Shown piece by piece: positions 34,671 through 48,543 of a stretch of DNA of 64,000 bases. The stretch comes from Gnetum montanum (taxonomy: Eukaryota > Streptophyta > Gnetopsida > Gnetales > Gnetaceae). Numbering within the stretch: position 1 is the stretch's first letter; every line of letters begins with the position of its first letter. The stretch covers positions 476,497 to 540,496 of the forward strand of contig MNCI01028444.1 of the NCBI GenBank assembly GCA_015680685.1, in the 5' to 3' direction. The notes below the pieces were generated by a model. That model was not told the origin of the DNA. It ran no database searches and saw nothing but the letters and a program-made list of their open reading frames with translations. Both the position numbers and the translations under genes were made by a program.

Positions 34671-36901
34671 TGAAGTTTAGCAAAGTAGAATGTGTATCGT
34701 GAATTACATCATATTTGTTCTTCTAAATGCAAATTATAATATCAAGCTTAAGCACATTTCTAAAAATATTAAAAGTGTCATTATTTAATGTCCCTGCACA
34801 AATGACATAAGTGAAAGAATTTTGGAATTTTTGAAATCCAAATATTAAACACCATTGCCAAGCTTTTTGAGCAAAAGAATAATGAATAAAAACATGTTTG
34901 ATAGAATCTTCATGAGAGAAACCTAAATAAAATAGATTATTAAAACTAAGAACTTGCAATCAACAACCAATATAAAGGCTTTTATATAATAAAGACCAAG
35001 CAAAAAACTGTACTTTTGGGTAAACCCTAAGTTTCTATAAATTCTTAAGCCTTTGTATCTAATCATTTATAATTTCTTACGTATTCCATCTAGAATTAAG
35101 GATACTAAAAAGAGCTTTCTCTTTATCAAATCACTATTGACCATTTGCAATAGAGAAGTTGACTATTTTAACATCATCAAGCCAAATCCAATTATCCCAA
35201 AAATAAAATGAGAATCAAGAAAAAGATCTTAAGAAAAGTGCCAAACACCTATCATGAAAAGTAGGAAAAGAGGCCTTATTTATTTTATTTAAATTAAATT
35301 TATCTTGGAATTCTTCCCATTCTAATGGCATAAGTATGATTGTTTTAGAAAAATATATGCAATATGAAGAATTCCTTTATGATTAAATTTAATACTTTTC
35401 AAGTGAAAGTCATACATAGCTAAACTACTAGTATTGCCACAATAAGGAACCAACCAAGCAAACATCCATTTAATGGAATCCCATGAATGTTGCAAAGGGA
35501 GTCATTGCAAATAAGAACTTATTTGTTGCTAAGTTGTTCAAATTTGTTGAAGCACAACTAATCCTCCAATTTATTTTTGATAAAGGTAATAACCCAATTT
35601 TTCCATCAAGTATTAAAACGAATTTTAGAATTAGCTAAAAACTATATTTAATTCAATGTCTAGTAAGCAATTTCTAACTTTCATCACCTTACAAAGCTCT
35701 TAAAATCTATTTGCCAACAAGTAGTATTTCTTGCCGATAAGCTGAAGGAAAACCCAAACCACCAACCTTTTTCTTAAAGAGTACAAAATTCCCAATTAAA
35801 TTGAGAAAAGTAATGAAGAGTATCATTATTTTCAAAAAACAAAAAAAAAAGGATCTAATAAATTACTCTAACTACTTGTGATCTTTTTGAGGGAGTCGTA
35901 AATGAAGAATAATAAACATGAGTAGAGTCGCAAAATTCTCAAATCAAGAATAAATCTTTTTGCTAAAGATAATGGATTGCTAATACATTTACTAATTTTT
36001 AATAAAATTTATACAATACATTTTTCAAAAAATGACCAATAAAAGCTAAGGATAAAAAAGGAATTTCTAGAAAAGTGATCAATTCAAGAGGTTGAACCCA
36101 TCTTCAAGGAAAATTTAAAAGCTTAACAAGATTATCTCCATGCTTTGATCTCATAACATGACTTTTGTTCCAATTAATAGTAGAACTAGAGGCTTTACAA
36201 TAAACTTGAATATAATGAAGGGTAGTGTTTAAGTTATCTTTAGTTGTTCTTAATAAAAGAAAAGTCTCATCTATGAAGTGGCTATTAATAATTGGGCGTT
36301 GAACATTAGGAAAAGATAAATCTTTAATCTTCTCTTGAAAGAGATAGTGCTTTAAAATATAACCAAAAGCTTGAACAATAGGAATAAAAAGATAAAGAGC
36401 AAGAGGATAACCTTACCTAACTAATCTTTCGCACTAGTAGAGGATAACCTTTTAAGAGATAAAAGAAGAACTCAAGTTTAACTTTTGTAACATAGTGAAT
36501 ATAAAAGGTCACTCCATATTATCATAAGCTTTTTCATAATCTAATTTTAGAAAAAGAATATCCTAATTAGCATCCATGATCAAAGTCATGGCTTTTGCAA
36601 ATCTGAAAATATTATCTAAAATACCTATTTGTTATTCTTTGACTAATTAAGGCAAATACCTTCAAACTTTTAAAATAGGAGTTACAGCAATAATCTTATA
36701 CCTAACATTTAATAAAGTGATAAGCTATCAATTAGTCATCTTAAATTTTTTACTTAAGTTTAGAATGATTAATTATTTGGCCAAGAGAACCTTTACAAAG
36801 AGCTTCCTTATACATGTTGAAGAAATCAACAACAATATCATCCTAATATTCTTCATAAAAATTACAAGGTAGGCCCTTTGGACCAAGAGATGTTCCATTA
36901 G
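34670..36901 (-). pseudogene. L1-type LINE ORF2: reverse transcriptase and C-terminal zinc domain
   Basis: Read on the minus strand. At 36900-36840 GTSLGPKGLPCNFYEEY resembles the plant LINE block D-G-(L/F)-P-x-E-F-Y at the start of RT. DDIVVDFFNMYKEALCKGSL follows. Decayed blocks around 36600-36500 include FLKLDYEKAYDN-like sequence. At 34959-34723 the frame with SHEDSIKHVFIHYSFAQKAW matches the zf-RVT region found C-terminal of plant LINE RTs. Many stops and frame changes are present. The upstream half continues after the solo LTR at 37824. Confidence 0.8.
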
Positions 36902-37823
36902 TGATGAATGTCAAAGAGTCATGTTGACAGGCCCTAGTCAATGATGCCCTGTTTACGTGGTGTGGCTCGTCGACAGGGCCACATCAACATAGCATTTGCT
37001 ACGTTGATGGGGCCCTGTCGACATAGCCCTAGGGAAAAAAACTATAAATACAAGCTCACCAATTGCATTTAAGCATAGAATTATTTTCATAGTAGTGGAG
37101 CTCTTGCAGTTTGTTTATTTGAGAGTTAAAATATTTCTCTAAGTGCCCATAGTAGGAGTCAGAAAGTGTACAGATCTTTATTCGAGCATTGTTGTACCTA
37201 AATGCACCAATGTGAATGACAATAAATATGAGCTTCTTCATCAAACCTTGCAACACTTGGATTAGAATAATGATTTATTTATGCATTGATTATTTTCATT
37301 AATTACAACATTAATTAAGTTAAATTAGAATTTTAGCAATTGATCCATTAATTAAGCCAAATAGATTAAGCACATAAGTACAATCGCTTTGAGCACAAAC
37401 ATGTATTTTCTTGGCAATCCGAGCAACGTTATTTCTTGGTTTTTCCAATACTGTAGTGCTTGGTAATCCTAGCAGTGAGTATGTGGGTTTAGGATGTGTA
37501 TAGAAAGTGGGACTAGATGCTTATGTTAGGACTAGTTAGACATTATTTAATTAATTAGATCTCAATAGTATTAAATCATCTTATCTTTATATTTTGGCAC
37601 TAAAAATCATAAAAAAATAAAACCATAAAAATCATATACCTTGATTACACTTAATCATACCATGTAATTGGGAAGACAACAAATGACCTTAATGCAAGGT
37701 TCACTGCCTAGACTACTAGTGTACTGGAGAACATAGAGTCCATTGGATTTGATTGGATCATGCATGAATGCTTTGTGATTCATATGATTGAGCGTAGGAG
37801 TACCTTCCCCACTCATCAATTAG
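36897..37823 (+). mobile_element. E4: solo gypsy LTR with target duplication
   Basis: A single 917-bp LTR (36902-37818; TGATGAATG to CCACTCATCA) bounded by perfect ATTAG duplications at 36897-36901 and 37819-37823. It interrupts the LINE. The length equals that of the E5 5' LTR and the sequence is closely related. TATA (ACTATAAATA) lies at 37041-37050. A solo LTR is the usual product of recombination between the two LTRs of one element. Confidence 0.93.
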
Positions 37824-38900
37824 CTATAGAGAGAAGAGCTTCCTAAGAATCATACATAGTTAACATGCCATCTTCTTCCAAAATATAGTAAGAATAAGTG
37901 GAAGTTACAAATATATAAAAATCTAAAGCCTCTTATCAATGCCTTGTGAGGTAAACACATCTAAATAATGATCAAATAAGGCATTTAAAATCCATAGAAG
38001 AGAGGCTAATTGCATCATTAATATAAATTTTATTAATTTGATAACTCATTTTTGGACCTTTTAAAAACATGAAGAATTCTTTTGAAGCTTTATCCTTTGT
38101 TTTTAACTAAGATAACTAACAAATAAATCAACTTGGGCCTTATGGTCTTTAAAAATATTTTACTACTGTTGAAGGCTCATGAGTCACTTCTAAATATTTT
38201 CATCATGAGGGGTATGAGATAAATATTATGAAAGTTGATGAATTTTTTTGCCTAGTTTCACGAGGAAAAACTTGAAATTTTTTAGCGAAGCACTTACCAA
38301 AATGTCTTTAAAATCTCATAGTATGAGTGATAACATTTGTTATCATGCAATGAAGCCATTAAAATTTATTGGTCTTATGACCAAATTTCAAACGTAATGA
38401 AAGGATGCTTAACAAATTTTATTGGATAAAAAAGTAATAAAAAGATCAAAGGGAAGTTTCACATGGTATGCTCTTTAAATATAGAGCTTGATAGGTAAAT
38501 GATCTAAAAGAGTGCATTCTAGATGTGCTTGAATAAATAAATTATGCTATAACTCAAAGCATAAATCATGTGAAGTCGAAAGAGATAAGCTTTATTTAAT
38601 TTGTGAAATAGTCTTAGCAAGCCAACTCTATAGTTAGACTAAGTGAATCAAGTTAGATTTTTATGATTCCAACCAACATTAGGATTTGAATGTGGAAACT
38701 TATTCCAAAAAGAAGACCAAGCTTTTCTTTTATCTTGTTGAAAAGTAATAGGTATCCCTCCAATCATGTCATCATTCCTAAAATGGCATCATTCTGGTAA
38801 TGATAATGGTGTTATTTTATAACGAATGTTATAATTATTATAATAAGACTTAAAAGAGCATGTTGTAATAACAAGCATGTCTTTTAAGATAGATTTGGGG
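37824..38900 (-). pseudogene. LINE ORF2 upstream part (before RT)
   Basis: On the minus strand 38150-37980 encodes DKASKEFFMFLKGPKM and then SYQINKIYINDAIS, the block between endonuclease and RT in plant LINEs (family form DKNTKYFH...N.I..I). Near 38760-38640 the frame reads AWSSFWNKFPHSNPNVGW, possibly endonuclease-derived. It continues into 36901 once E4 and its duplication are removed. Confidence 0.62.
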
Positions 38901-39912
38901 GTTTAACTTGAGGTATTCATACTTTTGAATTAGAGGTTGAATCAACATAGATTTGTTGAGTCAGTAAATGCAAGTAATAGGTGTTGGGTGAAGCATATTA
39001 GGAAGGTGACTGGTCATTCCTTTTGCTTGGGTATTGGCCTAACTAGGGTGGCAATGTTAGATTACCTCTAAGGAATAAATAATGAAGGAAGATAAACCTA
39101 AGGGAATCCTCAAAGCTTGACCTAAACACATGTATTATTTTCTCATTAACAAAGTTCCGCTTTGTTTTCTTTTATATTTTTCCTAGTGCATTCATTATGC
39201 ATAATGTTAAATGTTATATATATTTGATGTTTTCCATGACATTTGGGAGTGGGATGTCACAATTAGGATCATAGTAAACCATGACCTAATGCTAATCAGA
39301 ATGAAGGGTTGAGTAAAATCTCATGATAAACTATGATTGATGATCCAGGCTAAACCATCAACCATTTTTAGATGCACATCATGTCTAAGATGAACTATGC
39401 CAAATGAGATGATGCATTTTCATCAAATTCTAGGAATATTGGTAATTATAATTCGATGAGGTCCAACTATACATCAATAAGATATATCAATTAGAAGAGA
39501 TTCCAATGAAACAAGGGTAACATCGATCTAGGTAAGTCTTATCGATTTCTTGATAATGATAAACTTTATCTTGGTTATCTAAGGGTTAAAACCGCTAGGT
39601 CCTAACTGAGGAGGTAATTAAATAGTCCTTTTTATTTTCCTTAATGCTAGTTATTCTTAACCAAATCCATCTGGAAGATTGCTTTGTTGTTGAGTCTTGA
39701 CATTCATAAAAAACTCAAGCTCAACAACCTAATATTGTATACCCTTGTTTAGGTTTGAATCACCAATGAATATAAGGAAGTCAAACTATCCATGAATTCA
39801 CCTCTACTTAATTAGTAAGGATAATTATCAAGGGGGTTGAAATAGAAATCAACACTCATTTTATTGCAATATTTTTAATTTCCTTGTATTTTACTCTTCA
39901 TCATTCTCTCTC

Positions 39913-39914
<2 letters not shown>

Positions 39915-39959
<45 letters not shown>
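39915..39959 (+). repeat. (TG)n microsatellite
   Basis: About 22 uninterrupted TG units. Confidence 0.98.
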
Positions 39960-39960
<1 letters not shown>

Positions 39961-40939
39961 CTACCATTATTATTATATCTCTCTCCTGTATGCAATTTCG
40001 TCTGTTTCCCCCAACTTTCTACTTGTCCCATTTCACTAATATTTTTTATCATCACATAATATGATGAGGATATTTACAAGTAATCTACCTCATGAAAAAA
40101 ACCATAAGTATTTTGTTATTTATACTCCATGTGAGACTATGGTAAGCATGAGTAGGATTGGAAGAAATTTTATCAATTTATCAGTAATCTATATCATTAA
40201 AGTATGATATATAGTCATGCCCCACTTCAGTGGCATAGCACCTCTACATAGGTGACGTTCCTTATTTCTTTCCCTTCCCTCTTCCACCCCCATCCTCTCT
40301 TGAATTTATTACTTTCTTGATTTTGTATTCTATAATTCATCTCTTCTTTTCCACATTTTTGTCTTTTTATTCTATATCCCTCTTTAATCTATTTTCCTTC
40401 CTCTCAACATGCACATCAGTAAGGATTGACTGATTCTATTCTATTCTAGTGAGGTTGTGTTAAGAGTTTGAGTGGAATAGTGTGAGAAAATTATCAATGG
40501 TATCCTTTCATCCATCTTGTATGAAGGATTTAATCATGCCCTCCTTCTATGACATAAAATCATCCTTATGATTTGTGTGTTGGTGATGTCCTAACATTCA
40601 TCTTTTATTACGCTTCTTTTTTTCCTCTCTTTTGTGGGTACATCATTAAATCATCATCCTTTTTCTTCTTAATGGACCCTTCTTTAGCATCTTACCATCA
40701 TCCATTAAGAAGAGGCAATGTTGCACCCACTTTATTAGTACATTAATGACCAGGATAAGTGTAGTTTCAACATTATCAAATCTTCTTGGACTATGAAAAT
40801 CCCCCTAAAATCATCATTTCAAATTGTGTTTCAAGCTTCAAAAAGCTTTCCAAAGATGACCTTGACCATTTCCTAGAGCATAAACATTATTTTTGATACT
40901 TTTAGCATTTTTTAAAGGTTCAAATAACATGTCTCATTC

Positions 40940-41770
40940 AAGTGATGCTAGGTGACACTAATGTTGACATCAGCATTACCTACCAACATCATCACCATGT
41001 CTAGCTTGGAAAACATATCTCTCAACCATAATTTTACCCATGTCAATCCTCCAACGATCAACCTACATCATCCTAGGATGACACATATTAGTTTCCAAAG
41101 TTTTAGAGATTTTAGAAGGCTTAGATCAGCATGTCTTACCTATGTGATGTCTAGCATATACTAATAGCATCAAGGTCACTTGCTAGCATCACCAACAAGC
41201 TCCATCATTAGAACCCAAATTTTGATAACACTTTCAGCTTTGTATGATCTTTTGTATCCTTCCCACATCCCCTTAGAGATAATTGACATCAATTCAAGAA
41301 TTAATGATGATATCTAAAGCCTTAGAATGAAAAATTTGTGTGTAAAGTAATATGTAAAACTAATGTAGTTAATGTTGACACTAGGGTCAACATCACCCAA
41401 TGTTACCCAACATCACTAATATCACTAGTGCTATTCACATTACTCTACATTTTCAAAAGTGAATTTGAAGTTTTTGGTTTTGGATCACATGCATTTTGGA
41501 CAACTCGAGGCCTATAAATATCAAATTCTAACATCAATTCAAGGTCAATATTTTAAGATCCAATAGCACATTCTTGATTTTAAGAGATCTTGAGAGTGTT
41601 AGCATTTGCATCACATGCACCTCTTACATGCTCCACAGCCATCCTAGCATCATTGACACTCCGTCAACTTAGTTCCACCACTTGTGTCACTAGTACCACA
41701 CACTAACACATTAATGCCAACATCGACATCATCATTACTTGTGTCAAAATGTCACCTAGCATTACCACCA
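40940..41770 (+). repeat. CATCA/AACATC-rich low-complexity field
   Basis: Recurrent words ACATCATCACC, CAACATCACC, CACTAGTGC and GTGTCACTAG over about 0.8 kb, densest at 40955-41010, 41370-41450 and 41640-41770. It looks like a decayed minisatellite; no unit length could be fixed by eye. Confidence 0.45.
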
Positions 41771-42335
41771 AAATATTATCCAAAACATATTCTATTTGCT
41801 TCCTAAATTAGTTTTGAACAACATCAATAAGCTTCTCATTCATCTATGAAACTATAAGACACCAAAATTCATATTTTAAGTTCCATTTCCCTTCTAAAAT
41901 AAGGTATATTTTGCAATTTCAAGCTCTAATATGTACTATTATACATTGTATCTTAGGTATCTTTAGGCCCTCCATAGGAGGAAAATTGTTTCATTTAATA
42001 AAATAAAGTTTTCTTAATTTACTAGGAAGGGAAAAACCAAACCCTATTCCATCTATTAATCTTCCACTTATCATTTATCATTTGCATCGATTTTTTAGTT
42101 ATTTTAATTGTAGCCATATTACTTAAATGTTATCAAATTTATCATCATGTTTATTAGTTTATGGAGGTGTTCTTGTAGATCTATGAGAGAGCATTGCAAA
42201 GCATACTATTAGAACTAACAATAAAATACAAATTAACTAAACCATTAATCAAAGAAAAACTATTAACCAAACCAGTAACCTTACCATTAATGGAATAATC
42301 TATCAATAATCCATGATTTATACTAGGATTTTTTT

Positions 42336-42523
42336 GTGAGGTTTCTAGGATTAGATGTTTGGAAAAACTATAAGATTGATACTAACATAACTAGCTATTA
42401 AGGACTATTTAGTGTAATACCTCATCTATCTAGGCTAATCCTTATGCAAGACAAAACCAACTATTGGATTATGTTATGACTAGTATCAACCCTATAGTTT
42501 TCCTATGTCCTAGTTCCTCACCA
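42336..42523. repeat. Fold-back (inverted repeat) element
   Basis: The left arm 42336-42390 and the reverse complement of the right arm 42470-42523 align with gaps. Shared words are GTGAGG, CTAGGA, GGAAAAACTATA/GGAAAACTATA, TTGATACTA and ACATAA. A loop of about 80 bp separates them. This could be a small inverted-repeat transposon or a hairpin-forming locus. Confidence 0.7.
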
Positions 42524-42699
42524 CCATCCTATAATTAGGTTTAATACTATTACCTCATGATGATCAATCATGAAGTCCCTAACACTGTATTAGTTGCCTC
42601 TATCACAAATCATATTTAATGCATCCTATTTTTTATTCTTGGATTTTTTGACATGTTGAATGCATCCATACATGTGCAAAATGTCCTATCATCTTCATT

Positions 42700-43370
42700 G
42701 CCTAAATTTTATGACATAAGATGTTAAAAGGTATAGGAAATGGAAGCAAAAGAACATAAAATATGGTAAAAATATGTTTCAAATAATAGCAAATCATGGT
42801 TAGATGGACAACAAAATACAAGGGTTAGATTGATAATAAAATCCAAGAGAAAAAGTATAAGGTAAGTAGATCCAAAAGGAAAAGTTGCTTGTAGAAGTCA
42901 TGGAAGAAGGACTATTTTCTCTACTTAAGATATCAATTGAGATTCAACCTTCACCAAGCAAGAATAAATTTACCTCTAAAAATCATGAAGAGATCCACTA
43001 TGCATAGCCATAAGCAAGAGACTAGAGAGAGAAAGATGTGCAATTAATGAAAAGAGAGCCAACGTTGCCAAGTATTTATAGGCACAAGAGGTAGGGTTTA
43101 GGAAATTTCAAGAATAAAGAATTAATAATCTATTTTCTAAAATTTAATAACATGTATCCATCAAAAAGGTTCAATGGTCCACTAATAGGTTAAGTTACTA
43201 AGATAACATAAGAATAAGCCCATATGTGCAATAATGGGTTTCAAGATAAAATAAAATAAAATACATTATTAACTTAATCTCTTAAATATAACCTTATGCT
43301 TAAAAATAAAATATATATTAAAATAAGTAACAACCTAAGATCCTAGGTTTGAAACACTAAGGTGTTACAC
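42700..43370 (-). repeat. Partial LTR, minus strand (chromovirus-like start)
   Basis: On the minus strand the sequence starts TGTAACACCTTAGTG (43370 downward), a common start of Tekay/Del-type LTRs. It carries GTGCCTATAAATAC (43071-43085) as a TATA box. The other end was not found; the left limit is arbitrary. Confidence 0.4.
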
Positions 43371-43957
43371 CAAAAAATTGATCTCAAATATATAACAATG
43401 TGGCTTCATTTCGAATGGTATCCAATAAGGGAATCTAAGATGTGTTCCCATGAAAAACCATAACAAGTTGCTAAGGTCATTGTTAATTTTCTCAAATAAG
43501 AGCTAAATGTACCTATAGCACTATCCACAAACCTTAGTACTAAACAAGATGTGGTGGTAGAGAGGATGAAAAACATTGGGAGGATCCTATCTTAAACCTT
43601 TAACATACTTGAGGATATCATAGCAATTTAGTCTAAAATGCTATTAATGAAGGAAAAGCTAGTTGTCATTAATTTATTAATATAACAAATTTAAAATAAA
43701 ATCATGAGGATGAAGTAAAATCTAATAGAGCTTGAAGAATAACTTACTAAATCTAATTAACATATTATGCTAAAAGAAATTAGGGATTTTTTATAACCAA
43801 AGAACACCAACCTTCAATATACTACCATAGAGGTCTTAAAACAAAAATAACATATCATGTGGAAGGAATATGAAGATTATGTAAAAATATAAAGACACAA
43901 AAATGGATGGATGAATTTGAATAAGAGGTGAAAGAACTTGCTATACAGAATAGAATG

Positions 43958-46900
43958 TGTAACAACTCGTATTTTAGTAAAGGTTGTAGAATGGTTGAGG
44001 ATGGTTAATAATATTAATATTAATTTTTATATGCATATTTAATTTTTCTTAGCATATGATAAATTTGTATTAATCATATTTACTTATTTTTACCATTATG
44101 CATGATTAATGATTTTTACCTCATTGGTGTGCACTAATTGAGTGAATGAGTTGTGGTAGGTTTTCATGAAGGCTTTGGTATGGGCATAGTATGGCTATGA
44201 TGGCATGACATGTGATTTATCCATGTAATTTGTAACTTTAATTTTAACTTGGTTATTGCTTAGATTAAATGGGAGAAAGGTAGATGAGTCACATGGGTCT
44301 TAGAGGTAGATGAGAGAGGGTAGCTAGGTCACATGGGTTGGGGGTAGATGGAGTAGGGAAGAAGCCTTTAAGTACCACACACTCTCTTTATCCAAAGCAT
44401 TCTTGGTCTCTTAGCTCTTGGGTTGCAAGGCTACAGGGTTGGAGAAGTGTGAGGAGCTTGTTGGTCTAGGGAGCACATGGTAAGACTCAAGTAAGAGAAG
44501 CTAGCAACATTTCAGGTGAGTAATCTTGGCCCACTTTCATGGTTGTTTTAGTTCATTAGGTTTTGCACAAATTAGGGTTGGGTTTTGCTTTAATTGATGG
44601 AAAATATTGTAGATCTAGCATATTTGGGATGGGTATTACTGTCACATTTTGAATTTTAATTTTTATTGTTAGATTTGTTGATTTTTCTTGATTCAAAGTA
44701 CTTCCTATGAACTTTTCCTTTTGGGGGTTTAGATTGATTCGAATAGGGCTTGGTAAAATGTCCATATCTCTCTATGTATTTAGAAACTAGTTGTGATATA
44801 CCTATTGTTAGATTACATAAGAAGTTATCTACAAATTTGATGAAGAATCAGATCATAATTCATTGTAGATAAGGTGCTACATGTTAGCTTTCCAACACTA
44901 TCTAGAATCACAACAATTTTAGTAGGGTCTAGAGTTAAGGATATATCTATGGTTTTATTGTGACTTTGATTATAAAAGTTTAATATGATACTCACAACAT
45001 ATATACATCAAGATATAATTGGAAGAATTTGAAATTAGCATGTTTGGTTAGAGTTATGATTCCATATTTAGGAATTATATGAGTTTGTTTAAATTTATGT
45101 AGAAATCTAATACAGAGATTCATCTATTAACATCTCCATATCTATATCTTGGTTTCTTTTGAAACTTTCATGATACTTAGATGTGGATGTTATATTTCCA
45201 ACAGAAGTAGAAGGGCTTAAAAAGATGATCATTTGATTGAGTTATATGAGATTTACTATTAGTCACTCATTTTATCTTTGTCTCTGATTGTTCAAAATAT
45301 TGGATTGATATCTATTGCTATGAATCTATAATGGTTTAAATATTTCTATAGTAACTAATTATGGATATTATCATTCATTTGAATCATTAATTATGAATAA
45401 ATTAATAGGGATGTATGAGTTATGGGAGTTTTATTTATGACTATTTAGCTTGCTTATTATCTTATTTGAGAGGTTGAAATCTAGTGAAGTTGTTGGGAGA
45501 TGTGTATGATTTGCTAATTTTGATCCTTGGCTTTGCTATATCTCTTTTGAAGTTATGGTTGGATGTTACCCATTGAAAATTTTTTAAGGAATATGAATTT
45601 TATTTGATTGTGAATCTATGGACATTTAGGACTAGTATTTTGTTGAGTTTGGTCTTGTGATTGGGTGTTGAGATCTTGGAGAATTTGGATCTATTAAATT
45701 GGATCTTGTTGGATTCTTGGACCATTGGATTTGTTGGGACATGTAAGGTTGTTGATCTTGGAATTGTTGTAGAACATGTTAGATTTTGGGATTTTGGATG
45801 ACATGTTGGATTCATGGTCCTTATGTTGGCTTATGTAAAAATGATGTTGAGTGCCTCCACCATCAATGTCGGTTTGCCATATTTAGATGATTGTGAGATG
45901 GCTGGATGGGGCCATGGTTTGATTTTTTGCTATGTGTTTGGAAGATGAAGCTAGCATTGAGTTTGTGTCGATTGGAGATGAGGCTTCCTCGAGTTGATTT
46001 TTTTGATTGACCCCCACTATTAAGCACCAATGTGGCTCTCATTGCAGGTTCCATTCGGTAGGAGAGGATGATCCATGGCTCATTGGTTTTGTTTGATTCC
46101 CCTAGAATGCTAGAGGTGGGTATCCATAGGAACACCTTTTTCACTAGTATGTTTGGGAACCTTGTTGGGGATCCATAGGAACCACCTTGGTTCCAATCTT
46201 GGTGGGGAGCCACAAGGACCAGCTTGATTCATTGAGACTAATAATAAATCCATGCACATGGTAATTTGATATTTTGTTGAAAACTTTCATTTGGAAATTT
46301 GAAAGTATTCATGAAAACTTGATACACATTAACACTAAGTGTGGTGTGTGCTAGCATCCTTGTTTACTTAGTTGATGGATGAAGTGGACGGATGTTATTT
46401 TTGGATTGTTGCGATGGTCGAATGGACGGATTCTATAATTGTTGGATAATTGTTCGACATTCAATTTTTGGCATGTTTTTGGATTTTTATTTTCATGTTG
46501 ATGGATTATCTTTGGATATTTATGGCATGTTTTTGGTCATTCTTTGCATTGATAGATGTATGTCATTGTATTTTTGGCATGATTGTGATGGATAATTGAA
46601 TGTTAGATTTTGTAGTGGTTGTATGTTGGATATGCTTTGCATTAATTATTTTGTAGGTTGTCATGCCCTACCTAGCCCCCATGAGGCCTATCCTTGATTT
46701 GGCTAAAAGATGGTGCCAAGGTTACTCACTCAATGGTAGTTGATATTTTTGTTTTATGTATAGGTATTTTGGGCTAGGAAGAACATGGAGTACATGTGGT
46801 ATCTTGGAGATGTTCATAACACATGATGAAATTATATGTTATTTGGAATTATCATAAGTAGATGTATATTAATTTGATTCACGTGCTTGGATTTTTATAG

Positions 46901-47134
46901 TATACTTGTAAGGATTATGAATAAGAACTTATCATGTCCCTTTGTAAGATATTTTGGATGAGATAATTATGGAATTTAAAATATCATTAATGTAAGATTT
47001 ATTTTAGTGGATGCTTATAATGTATATATATTCATCTTAATATTAAAAGATATAATTTGTTGCCATTATCTTGTCTTTTAATCTCTTCTTCCTCTTGGTC
47101 ATGGCTTAACCATACTTCCTTTTGTTGTGTTACA
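43958..47134 (+). repeat. Candidate long LTR (chromovirus-like)
   Basis: TGTAACAACTCG at 43958 and TTGTTGTGTTACA ending at 47134 are inverted termini, as in long Tekay/Del LTRs of several kb. A possible promoter/leader region lies at 44340-44530. The flanks GAATG and ATAAA do not match, so it is not proven as a solo LTR. The ends could belong to two different old elements. Confidence 0.35.
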
Positions 47135-48543
47135 ATAAAATGATTTCATTACTCTACCATGATCAACCTTTGGTATTTTTTGTTACCCCACATAATGATC
47201 TTTTTCCTAAGGGTAGGAAGGAAGATGTTATAGAATGTTGAACAATATTTGAAAAGAGTATGATGTTAGGAATATTTTTAGTGTTGGAGCAATAAACTTA
47301 GGGATCGCTAAGTGGGGGTGCCCTGCCTTTCGCGCTGACTAGAATACTTATCAAGTGAGACTTGAGGTCATTTAAGAATTTTCAAGCTATTTACAAACAC
47401 TTGTCTTAAACCAACACTTCAGGTAAGAATAAGCAAAGGAAAATTTGAAGGTGGCTAGGCTTGTAAGAAATAATAGAGACTTGTTGATGGTAAAGGTGAG
47501 ATTACTATATAACAATCATCTATTAAAATAGTAGCATGGTAGAAAGAGAAATAATGAATGAAAATTATTAAGAACAATAATAGAAACCAAGTTATACTCT
47601 AACAAATGGTGAATGAGAATGAGTTAAAAGATCTAAAGAAATGATCGATTAACATCCACTAAGACTCAAATCTAGCCCCAAAGCATTAATGTTAAATAAA
47701 GAAATATGGTCATTGAGGACTTAAAATAATACACAGAGTACCCCAGCTTACTCTATGCAAATCATATCTTTCTCATGGCATACAAAGTCCTTATTAGAGG
47801 TAAAGAATAAGCTAATTTTAATTTAAACATTGTATGATCATGAATGTCACATCCATGACTAGATAAAGCAATGGCTATAGGAAGAATTGTAAGGAAAGGT
47901 ACTCTATAAGGGTTAGTTTCAAGGCCAACAGGACATTGTAGAAGAGCTAACCGGAAGAGTGAATGAACTTCAAGAACATAAGCAATGCATTCTTAATCTA
48001 GAATACGAGCATTAATTGTTTATTTACTAATTCATGATGTCCAACAAGCTCTTCCCTTACCTTGTCATATCTATGAAATGTTCCCATACCTAATAATCTT
48101 ACTAGTAATTCTTCAAAAGTAGGAAACCCATTGACACATGAAAAAAAACTTGTATCAATCTATCAAAATCTAAAGAAAAGAAATAATGAGCCCATGCTAT
48201 TGAGGCTATATTTATCATAAATCATTATAAATATTATTCTTTTATATCAAGTCACTCTTTTATAATAAATCCATGATATTCACAATTTTGTAATTGAGCT
48301 AACTACTTGAACTTTTGGAATGTGGCATTTGTGAGTTAATTAGTCAAGTTGAGTCCTTATCATCCTATAATTTTGTAATTATACTTAATTCATTTTTATA
48401 TAACTCAAGGATGAGATTTTGGGTAGTTATAGGGGTATGATAAAGTGAAAACTTTTATTTTAACTGGTTGCATTTATGCATAAGAATATGCATTGACTAA
48501 GGCTTTACTACATTAGCAAATATACATAGTTAAAAGGATCAAA
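47135..48543. other. Gene-poor interval
   Basis: No ORF of note. TAAGGGTAGGAAGGAAGA followed by TGTTATAG near 47208-47240 resembles a purine tract and LTR start. A locally G+C-rich stretch occurs at 47300-47340. Neither can be assigned. Confidence 0.5.

Larger units (their letters stand above)
38900..42330. other. Gene-poor interval
   Basis: No recognisable protein. It holds the (TG)n tract, a CATCA-rich low-complexity field, and a GATxATAxTAAACCATGA-like motif repeated a few times near 39260-39360. GGGAGTGGGATGTCACAA near 39245 could be a degraded purine tract plus LTR start; no partner was found. Confidence 0.55.

Noticed and set aside
47300-47340. Possible rRNA or tRNA fragment in a locally G+C-rich stretch
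   Set aside because: No tRNA cloverleaf boxes and no rRNA block I recognise.
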